Source: CAJQQY01 sp964352225 (GTDB lineage: Bacteria > Bacteroidota > Bacteroidia > Chitinophagales > Saprospiraceae). Taken from it: a DNA stretch of 8,531 nucleotides. Below, one piece after another: positions 1 through 5,535 of this stretch; position 1 is the stretch's first letter; every line of letters starts with the position of its first letter. The notes under the pieces are model-generated. The model saw only the letters and a program-made list of their open reading frames with translations. It had not been told where the DNA came from and did no database searches. Location: assembly GCA_964352225.1 (NCBI GenBank), contig CAYGRM010000299.1, positions 1 to 8,531 of the forward strand. Direction: 5' to 3'. Position numbers and translations under genes: made by a program.

Positions 1-74
1 GGATAATTTTAAAAGAAGCCATCAAATTCAAAAGTTAATTATGTTACAGAGTACTCAGTTGGTCAACAATTTAA

Positions 75-122
75 AAAAAGTAAAATGTCATTTCTCATTT
101 GAATAGAAAAAGTAAAATATCA
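75..122. repeat. 16-nt direct repeat pair upstream of the protease gene
   Basis: AAAAAGTAAAATGTCA (75-90) and AAAAAGTAAAATATCA (107-122) differ at one of 16 positions and are spaced 32 bp start to start. The second copy ends 2 nt before the ATG at 125, so it occupies the place of a ribosome binding site; there is no Shine-Dalgarno sequence, only A-rich leader. The pair could be a recent tandem duplication of the leader or a paired binding site. The rest of 1-124 is A/T-rich, and I see no gene or convincing promoter in it. Confidence 0.55.
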
Positions 123-124
123 AT

Positions 125-1930
125 ATGAAAAAATATTCAACATTCTTAATCCTAAGCTCTCTCCTATTCTTAACCTGGACAGCTTTCACCCCTGCAAAAA
201 ACATCCTCCTTGAAAACGAAACCATACCTAACGGCAGGCGAACTTGGGAAGAAAAAATCTCCCCCAAACTCATGACCAAAGCCCTCCGAGGAGAAGCTCT
301 AGATTTTCTAGTCATTTTAAAAAATCAAAAAGATGTTTCTGCTTCGCAAAATTTTAAAACAAAAGAAGCTCGTGGAAATTTCGTTTTCGAAAAATTAAAG
401 CAAAATGCTCAAGCAGACCAAAAGAACATTTTAAAAGTTTTAACAAATGAGCAGGCTCCGTTCAAATCATTTTTTATCATCAATGCCATTCAAGTAAAAG
501 GCAATTTTAACCTCCTGCAAAAATTAGCAAAGTTGCCGGAAGTCAATCAATTTACCGACAACTCCGCTATCCAATTTGAGGAACCCATTTCTACCAACTA
601 CTCGAACTCACGTGGCCCAACGACTATCGAATGGGGCATTGACATGATTGATGCCGAAGAAGTTTGGGCACTCGGATACAATGGCCAAAATGTCATCGTC
701 GGAGGTCAAGACACCGGTTACGACTGGACGCACCCAGCCCTCAGTCAAAAATATAGAGGCAACGGAACAACTGTCGATCACAACTATAACTGGCATGATG
801 CTATCCACGAAATCATTTCCACAAGTGCAGATACTATTAATCCTTGCGGACTAAATTCATTAGTTCCTTGCGACGATCATAATCATGGAACTCATACGAT
901 GGGAACTATGGTCGGCGAAGATGGTGATAACCAAATCGGAGTTGCTCCTGGAGCAAAATGGATTGCTTGTCGAAATATGGAAAGAGGAAATGGAACACCT
1001 GCCACTTATATCGAATGCTTCGAATGGTTTATGGCGCCAACAGACTTGAATAATGAAAATCCTGATGTCTCCAAAGCACCTCACGTCATTGCTAATTCAT
1101 GGAGTTGTCCAACTTCGGAAGGTTGCGATTCTACCAATTGGCACGTGATGGAAACCGTAGTGCAAAACTTAAAAGCATCAGGTGTCGTCGTGGTCGTTTC
1201 TGCCGGCAATAGTGGAAGCCAAGGTTGTGGAAGTGTCAGCACTCCTGCTGCCATGTTCGAAGCCAGTTTTAGTGTGGGAGCAACTGCGCAAAATGATACG
1301 ATTGCCGGTTTCAGTAGTCGTGGTCCTGTGACCGTGAATGGAACAGGAATCAGAAAACCAGATGTTTCTGCTCCAGGAGTAGCTGTTCGATCTTGTATCC
1401 GAGATAGTAGTTACGCAACTTTTAGTGGAACAAGTATGGCAGGTCCTCACACCGTAGGATTAGTTGCTTTGATGATTTCAGCCAATCCAGATTTAGCTGG
1501 ACAAGTCGAATTGATCGAAGATATTGTTGAACAAACTGCAGTTCCAAAAACTGATACTGTTGATTGTGGAGGAATTTCAAGTCAAGACATTCCAAACAAT
1601 ATTTACGGTTATGGAAGAATTAATGCTTTGGCAGCAGTCAATGAAGGACTTAATTTTTCCAATACCAATAATAATGATCTTACTAAAGTTTCAATCAATA
1701 TTTTTCCAAATCCAACTAGCGATCTTATCTCGTTAGAATTTTTAAATATTTTAGGAAAAACGAATCTAGAAATTTACGATGCCACAGGCCGATTATTACA
1801 ATCACATCAATATAATTTACTTGAATATCAAATTGAAAAAATTGACATGAGTAAATTCGCTGCAGGTGTTTATTTTTATAAAATAAAAAATGAAGCCGTA
1901 GAAAAGTCAGGTAAGATTTTCAAAAATTAA
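125..1930 (+). CDS. Secreted S8 subtilisin-like serine protease (bacillopeptidase F-like) with T9SS type A sorting domain
   Basis: This is a complete 601-aa extracellular endopeptidase. Residues 1-24 form a signal peptide (KK, then a hydrophobic stretch to about Ala20). Residues about 58-150 resemble an inhibitor I9-type propeptide. The catalytic domain covers about 168-505 and has an intact triad: Asp196 (GGQDTGYDW), His254 (NHGTHTMGT) and Ser437 (SGTSMAGPH), with oxyanion Asn362 (SAGNSG). The stretches around 271-300 and 318-334 (GVAPGAKWIACRN, GTPATYIECF, NSWSCPTSEGC) are, from family knowledge, typical of the bacillopeptidase F-like branch. Nine cysteines lie in the mature region (for example 241, 249, 282, 298, 328, 334), suggesting disulfides. 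Residues about 521-601 are a Por-type C-terminal domain (NIFPNPTSD at 525-533, GVYFYKI at 581-587, ending KIFKN), so I infer Sec export, T9SS passage over the outer membrane and removal of the tail. The ATG at 125 is chosen because it gives the signal peptide. Early codons more often end in C, while the 3' half is more A/T-rich. Substrate is unknown. Confidence 0.95.
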   Translation: MKKYSTFLILSSLLFLTWTAFTPAKNILLENETIPNGRRTWEEKISPKLMTKALRGEALDFLVILKNQKDVSASQNFKTKEARGNFVFEKLKQNAQADQKNILKVLTNEQAPFKSFFIINAIQVKGNFNLLQKLAKLPEVNQFTDNSAIQFEEPISTNYSNSRGPTTIEWGIDMIDAEEVWALGYNGQNVIVGGQDTGYDWTHPALSQKYRGNGTTVDHNYNWHDAIHEIISTSADTINPCGLNSLVPCDDHNHGTHTMGTMVGEDGDNQIGVAPGAKWIACRNMERGNGTPATYIECFEWFMAPTDLNNENPDVSKAPHVIANSWSCPTSEGCDSTNWHVMETVVQNLKASGVVVVVSAGNSGSQGCGSVSTPAAMFEASFSVGATAQNDTIAGFSSRGPVTVNGTGIRKPDVSAPGVAVRSCIRDSSYATFSGTSMAGPHTVGLVALMISANPDLAGQVELIEDIVEQTAVPKTDTVDCGGISSQDIPNNIYGYGRINALAAVNEGLNFSNTNNNDLTKVSINIFPNPTSDLISLEFLNILGKTNLEIYDATGRLLQSHQYNLLEYQIEKIDMSKFAAGVYFYKIKNEAVEKSGKIFKN

Positions 1931-1938
1931 AAATCCCC

Positions 1939-1970
1939 TCGGTGGCACGGTTCCCAAACCGTGTCACCGA
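1939..1970. repeat. REP-like palindrome just after the protease gene
   Basis: The arms 1939-1952 and 1957-1970 (TCGGTGGCACGGTT / AACCGTGTCACCGA) pair over 14 bp with one G-T wobble around a CCCA loop. The hairpin starts 8 nt after the stop codon and is much richer in G+C than its surroundings. No T-run follows, so it is not a standard terminator. Its GTGGCACGG core is matched exactly in inverted orientation at 2059-2067, giving a REPIN-like pair. A dispersed REP-type element mobilised in trans by a RAYT transposase is the likely nature; no such transposase is in this window. Confidence 0.75.
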
Positions 1971-1998
1971 TAGAAGGTAAAAATTCCCTTCAATAAAT

Positions 1999-2030
1999 CC
2001 ACAGACTTTTTTTTACAAAAAAAATTGTGG
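1999..2030. repeat. A/T hairpin between the two REP-like palindromes
   Basis: CCACA (1999-2003) pairs with TGTGG (2026-2030), and an eight-T run (2007-2014) faces an eight-A run (2017-2024) across a small internal mismatch. This places a third dyad in the middle of the REP-like pair, so 1939-2076 folds as three consecutive hairpins. It could be the spacer of a composite element or simply complementary homopolymer runs. Confidence 0.5.
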
Positions 2031-2039
2031 TTCAGAATA

Positions 2040-2076
2040 TCCGTGATACGGCTTTAAGCCGTGCCACGGGTTTTTT
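2040..2076 (+). terminator. REP-like hairpin with T-tract, probable terminator of the protease gene
   Basis: The arms 2041-2053 and 2057-2069 (CCGTGATACGGCT / AGCCGTGCCACGG) pair with one A-C mismatch and one G-T wobble around a 3-nt loop, and are followed directly by G and six T (2071-2076). This has the form of a rho-independent terminator. The right arm carries the inverted copy of the GTGGCACGG core seen at 1942-1950, so a mobile-type palindrome seems to provide the terminator. It lies 110 bp after the stop codon. Confidence 0.6.
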
Positions 2077-2147
2077 ATTTTTGGTGAAAAACATAGAAAT
2101 ATAGCACTAGAGTCAACTAGCTACAATGGTGACATAAGTTTTCTTTT

Positions 2148-2174
2148 TTTGTATCTAATGTTTAGTTATTTTTG
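2148..2174 (+). promoter_or_regulatory. Candidate Bacteroidota-type promoter for trhO
   Basis: TATTTTTG at 2167-2174 matches the Bacteroidota -7 consensus TAnnTTTG fully and lies 33 bp ahead of the ATG at 2207. A TTTG at 2148-2151 could be the -33 box, but the 15-bp gap is shorter than the usual roughly 19-21 bp. The region is A/T-rich, so a chance match is possible. Its position between the terminator-like hairpin and the gene supports it. Confidence 0.4.
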
Positions 2175-2206
2175 CAAAAAAAAATCTAGTTTATAATTTT
2201 TTAGCA

Positions 2207-3244
2207 ATGAAGAGATTACATAATAAAATAAACAAAGACGAGCTCAAGCAAAAAATGCTTGAAAGCAATGAGGAGCGAACTACTTTGTCATTTTATAAAT
2301 ATGCACATATCAAAGATGTAGAGAAGTTCCGCAATGAATTATATAAAACACTCGACGCTGTCGAAGTGTATGGAAGAATCTATGTTTCCGATGAAGGTAT
2401 CAATGGTCAAATTTCAGTTCCAACTAAAAACTTGGAGGAGTTTAAAACACGACTTTACGCAGTCGAGTTTCTAGATAAAGTTCGACTCAATATTGCCATC
2501 GATGATGATGGAAAATCTTTTTATTTACTGAAAATTAAAATCCGTGAGAAGATTGTGGCTGATGGCTTGAATGATAAAACTTTTGATGTGACGAATCGAG
2601 GGGTACATTTAAGTGCTAAAGGTTTTAATGAAATAACGGATGATCCCAATACCATTGTCATCGATATGCGGAATCATTATGAGACAGAAGTGGGACATTT
2701 TGAAAATGCAGTTTTACCTGACGCAGATACTTTCCGAGAAGCATTACCGAAAGTCGAAAAAATGCTCGAAGCAGAAAAAGACAAAAATATCGTGATGTAT
2801 TGCACAGGCGGAATCCGTTGTGAGAAGGCAAGTGCATATTACAAACACCGAGGTTTTAAAAATGTCTTCCAACTTGATGGCGGCATCATCGAATACGCTC
2901 GCCAAGTAGAACAATTAGGTTTGAAAAATAAATTCATTGGGAAAAATTTCGTCTTCGATGATCGAATGGGTGAAAGAATTTCTGACGATATTATTGCCAA
3001 CTGCCATCAATGTGGAAAGCCTTGCGACACTCATATTAATTGTGCCAACGACGCTTGCCATATTTTATTCATCCAATGCGATGAATGTGCAGAGAAATTT
3101 CAAAATTGTTGTTCTCAAAAATGTACTGACTTCATCCATCTCCCACTCGAAGAGCAAGAAGAAAAGAAAAAAACCGAAGTATTTAATGGAACAAAATATG
3201 GAAAAGGTAGGTACAAAGCACATAACAAAAATCATGAACTTTAG
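2207..3244 (+). CDS. trhO: tRNA uridine(34) hydroxylase, rhodanese-domain (TrhO/YceA family)
   Basis: The 345-aa cytoplasmic protein is close to the length of E. coli YceA (about 350 aa). Family members carry out the oxygen-dependent hydroxylation of U34 in certain tRNAs to 5-hydroxyuridine, the first step towards cmo5U/mo5U. Residues about 25-120 form the N-terminal acylphosphatase-like domain (YGRIYVSDEGINGQIS at 55-70). Residues about 125-235 form the rhodanese domain, with VIDMRNHYE at 151-159 and the active-site loop YCTGGIRCEKASA at 198-210, making Cys199 the predicted catalytic cysteine. The C-terminal part holds a dense cysteine set (266, 269, 273, 279, 284, 291, 294, 301, 302, 306), typical of the family and probably structural or metal-binding. 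The end (about 316-345) is charged and basic. The start at 2207 follows an A/T-rich leader without a Shine-Dalgarno sequence; the TAnnTTTG box upstream suggests its own transcript. Its neighbours give no functional hint. Confidence 0.93.
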   Translation: MKRLHNKINKDELKQKMLESNEERTTLSFYKYAHIKDVEKFRNELYKTLDAVEVYGRIYVSDEGINGQISVPTKNLEEFKTRLYAVEFLDKVRLNIAIDDDGKSFYLLKIKIREKIVADGLNDKTFDVTNRGVHLSAKGFNEITDDPNTIVIDMRNHYETEVGHFENAVLPDADTFREALPKVEKMLEAEKDKNIVMYCTGGIRCEKASAYYKHRGFKNVFQLDGGIIEYARQVEQLGLKNKFIGKNFVFDDRMGERISDDIIANCHQCGKPCDTHINCANDACHILFIQCDECAEKFQNCCSQKCTDFIHLPLEEQEEKKKTEVFNGTKYGKGRYKAHNKNHEL

Positions 3245-3253
3245 ATAAATAGA

Positions 3254-3305
3254 GATTGATGATTATGAATTAAGTTCATTTGCTCAAAATCCATAATCAT
3301 CAATC
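3254..3305. repeat. 14-bp perfect inverted repeat with 24-nt loop and collapsed left arm
   Basis: GATTGATGATTATG (3254-3267) and its exact complement (3292-3305) enclose a 24-nt loop, starting 9 nt after the trhO stop codon. The sequence beyond the right arm (3306-3323) carries a further block ending TCAATCTC (3316-3323), which is complementary to GAGATTGA (3252-3259) overlapping the left arm. The right arm thus contains GATTGA-type words 16 nt apart while the left arm has one, as expected if one 16-nt unit was lost by slippage on the left. No T-run follows, so it is not an obvious terminator. The element fills most of the 88-bp gap before the next gene. Confidence 0.75.
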
Positions 3306-3332
3306 CTAAATCAACTCAATCTCCAAATTACT

Positions 3333-5363
3333 ATGTCCAAAAAGAAAAACCCAAAAGTCAGCACTCCAAAAAAATCTACTCCTGCTAAATCAAAGAGATT
3401 TTTCCCTTCTTTTTTTTATAATAAAACCATGATCTGCGGACTCATCATGGTATTGAGTTTTATTCTGTATGGCAAAACTTTAAATTTTGGTTATGCTCAG
3501 GACGATGCAATTGTGATTACTGATAATATGTATACTAAAGATGGTGTCTCTGGCATTTCAGGAATTTTAGGAAATGATACTTTTTATGGTTTTTTCAAAA
3601 AAGATGGAAAACAATTTTTAGTCGAGGGAGGAAGATATCGACCGTTGACTTTAGTCTTCTTCGCAATGGGATGGGAAATATTTGGAGAGGACGAGGGAGT
3701 TCCACTTGATGGTGATCCAACAAGTGCTAAGATTTTTCATTTTTTCACCGTACTATTTTATGGCTTAACTGGAATCCTTTTATATCTTTTATTGATAAAA
3801 ATATTACAACCGTCAAAGGGAGAAAATTTTGCCTTTTTCGTTTCGTTTGTTGCGACCATTCTATTTATTGCTCATCCAATTCATACGGAAGTGGTGGCGA
3901 ACATCAAAGGACAAGATGAGATTGTAGCTTTGCTTGGAAGTTTGGCTGCTATGTATCTTTCACTAAAAGCGTATTATGAAAAAAATACAACGTTTTCAAT
4001 TCTAGCAGGTGTTGCTTTTTTCCTAGCACTTTTAGCTAAAGAAAATCCAATTACATTTTTAGCCGTTTTGCCACTCACCTATTTTGTTTTTACCAAAGCA
4101 AAAACCAATGAAATCGTAATGCAAACTATTCCGTTTTTAATCGCAGGAATAATATTCATTGCGATTAGATATAGTGTATTGGGAGGTGGATTTGGAAGTG
4201 AGAATATGGAGTTGATGAATAATCCATTTATCAAAATCGAAAATGGAAAATATATCGCATATTCAGGTGGCGAAAAAATAGCAACCATTTTCTTTACGTT
4301 AGGTCAATATATTAAACTCTTGTTTTTCCCTCATCCTTTGACACATGATTATTATCCATATCATGTGGGGACAATGACTTTTGGAGATTGGCGAGTAATT
4401 TTGAGTTTCTTGATGTACATAGGATTGGGAATTTATGCCTTGATGGGTATTTTGAAAAAAGACATTGTGGCGTTTGGAATTGCCTTTTACATCATCACAC
4501 TTTCGATTGTATCAAATATTGTTTTTCCCGTTGGAACAAATATGGCGGAGCGATTTATGTTTATGCCTTCGGTTGGGTTTTGTTTGGTGATGGGAGTTTT
4601 GGCTTATCGTTTTGGAAAATATCTATCAGGTGGAAAAAAATTAGACACTTCCAATTTTACGATGCCAATGGCTGCGGTTGGAATTGTAATTTTACTTTTC
4701 TCCTATAAAACAGTTGATCGAACGAATGCTTGGAAAGATAATTATACGCTATTCTCTACAGACGTTGAAGTTTCAAAGAATAGTGCAAAGTTGCGCAACT
4801 CCATGGGTGGTTCAACTATCGAAGCTGCGACAAAACTAGCAGAAACCAATCCTGAACGAAATATCTTGCTCAATGAAGCAGTTGTACATTTGCAGGAAGC
4901 GATTCGCATTCATCCTAATTATAAAAATGCTTATTTATTGTTGGGAAATGCACATCAATATTTGAAAAAATTTGACGAGGCGATTCAATTTTATAATCAA
5001 GCTTTGCGACTCGATTCAGAATACTCAGACGCATTTAATAACTTGACACTCGCTTATCGAAACGGAGGAAAACACCACGGAGAAGTGACTCGTAATATTC
5101 AAAAGTCAATTCAATATTTGGAAATTGCTCATCAACGAGATCCAAATGATACCGAAACTTTACGCCTCATGGGTATCGCATACGGAATGTCTGGGAATGG
5201 CGGCAAGGCGGTTGAATATTTAGAAAAAGCTTTGAAGTTACAACCCAACAATCCAAGTATAATGTTTAACTTGGGCATTGCGTTAAATCAATTTGGGGAT
5301 GCTGCAAGAGGTGCCCAATTGATGAAAAAAGCAAAAGAACTTGATCCCACTATGGGGCAATAG
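3333..5363 (+). CDS. Polytopic GT-C/TMTC-like membrane protein with C-terminal TPR repeats
   Basis: This complete 676-aa inner-membrane protein starts with a Lys/Pro/Ser-rich cytoplasmic tail (1-30) that has no cleavable signal. About 11-12 hydrophobic segments follow (near 33-49, 136-156, 166-182, 196-211, 221-236, 241-254, 263-280, 315-333, 356-373, 378-400, 411-426, 445-458). After the first lies YAQDDAIVI (54-62) with an Asp57-Asp58 pair, the position where GT-C glycosyltransferases such as PMT and ArnT carry acidic catalytic residues. Other TMTC-like signatures are GGRYRPLT (99-106), HPIHTEVVANIKGQDE (181-196), KENPIT (236-241) and AERFMFMPS (405-413). Residues about 505-672 form TPR helices, with clear units near 529-562, 604-637 and 638-671 (GNGGKAVEYLEKALKLQPNN). 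By homology it probably moves a sugar from a polyprenyl-phosphate donor to protein, with the TPRs binding the acceptor; this is inference, and donor and acceptor are unknown. The start at 3333 has no Shine-Dalgarno sequence. Confidence 0.85.
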   Translation: MSKKKNPKVSTPKKSTPAKSKRFFPSFFYNKTMICGLIMVLSFILYGKTLNFGYAQDDAIVITDNMYTKDGVSGISGILGNDTFYGFFKKDGKQFLVEGGRYRPLTLVFFAMGWEIFGEDEGVPLDGDPTSAKIFHFFTVLFYGLTGILLYLLLIKILQPSKGENFAFFVSFVATILFIAHPIHTEVVANIKGQDEIVALLGSLAAMYLSLKAYYEKNTTFSILAGVAFFLALLAKENPITFLAVLPLTYFVFTKAKTNEIVMQTIPFLIAGIIFIAIRYSVLGGGFGSENMELMNNPFIKIENGKYIAYSGGEKIATIFFTLGQYIKLLFFPHPLTHDYYPYHVGTMTFGDWRVILSFLMYIGLGIYALMGILKKDIVAFGIAFYIITLSIVSNIVFPVGTNMAERFMFMPSVGFCLVMGVLAYRFGKYLSGGKKLDTSNFTMPMAAVGIVILLFSYKTVDRTNAWKDNYTLFSTDVEVSKNSAKLRNSMGGSTIEAATKLAETNPERNILLNEAVVHLQEAIRIHPNYKNAYLLLGNAHQYLKKFDEAIQFYNQALRLDSEYSDAFNNLTLAYRNGGKHHGEVTRNIQKSIQYLEIAHQRDPNDTETLRLMGIAYGMSGNGGKAVEYLEKALKLQPNNPSIMFNLGIALNQFGDAARGAQLMKKAKELDPTMGQ

Positions 5364-5364
5364 G

Positions 5365-5468
5365 GAATAACCAATAATGAACAAGGAATAACCAATCTCC
5401 AAGTTTAGAAAAATCAACTTTTGTAGTTACTTGGAGATTGGTTATTCCTTGTTCATTATTGGTTATTC
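5365..5468. repeat. Perfect 40-bp inverted repeat with internal 21-nt direct repeats
   Basis: Arms 5365-5404 and 5429-5468 are exact reverse complements over 40 bp around a 24-nt loop (5405-5428). The element begins one base after the stop codon of the TPR protein gene. Within the left arm GGAATAACCAAT occurs twice (5364-5375 and 5385-5396, period 21), separated by AATGAACAA; the right arm mirrors this. No T-run directly follows the right arm. The transcript would form a very stable A/U-rich hairpin, and the DNA could extrude a cruciform. From memory, palindromes built on AATGAACAAGGAAT-like words occur between genes in other Bacteroidota; this has not been searched. Confidence 0.95.
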
Positions 5469-5485
5469 AAAAAAACTGATACTAT

Positions 5486-5510
5486 CCTAAAATTTATTTT
5501 AGGGTTTTTT
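5486..5510 (+). terminator. A/T-rich rho-independent terminator candidate
   Basis: CCTAAAA (5486-5492) pairs with TTTTAGG (5497-5503) over 7-8 bp with a minimal loop, followed by G and six T (5505-5510). It lies about 123 bp after the TPR protein gene and 26 bp before the next start, and would end transcription arriving from upstream. A second self-complementary block, GGTTTTTTAAAAAACC (5503-5518), overlaps its end and contains the T-run, so the two folds compete. Confidence 0.55.
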
Positions 5511-5535
5511 AAAAAACCTAGAAATCGGCAAACGC

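Noticed and set aside
36..43. TAATTATG as a -7 promoter box for the protease gene
   Set aside because: It has one mismatch in the TTTG core and no upstream -33 box can be placed so close to the window edge.
1178..1450. 90-aa minus-strand open frame
   Set aside because: It lies wholly inside the protease catalytic domain, its Ser/Thr-rich translation resembles no family, and the sense frame holds the catalytic motifs.
2937..3248. 103-aa plus-strand frame overlapping the end of trhO
   Set aside because: It is in another frame over the cysteine-rich TrhO C-terminus; that family's motifs support the main frame.
3275..3282. TTCATTTG in the loop of the 3254 palindrome, and AACTTTTG (5416-5423) in the other loop, as -7 promoter boxes
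   Set aside because: Each matches TAnnTTTG at all but one fixed position, which is expected by chance in A/T-rich DNA, and neither has a properly spaced -33 box.
3317..3326. CAATCTCCAA shared with 5393-5402 as proof that the two A/T-rich palindromes are one family
   Set aside because: A 10-mer match is expected many times by chance in 8.5 kb, and the motif is at the outer side of one element but the inner side of the other.
4388..4708. 106-aa plus-strand frame inside the TPR protein gene
   Set aside because: It overlaps transmembrane segments of the larger, well-supported gene and shows no domain.
5364..5468. CRISPR array
   Set aside because: There are only two 12-nt direct repeats per arm with 9-nt gaps inside a palindrome, with no 25-40-nt repeat and spacer pattern and no cas genes.
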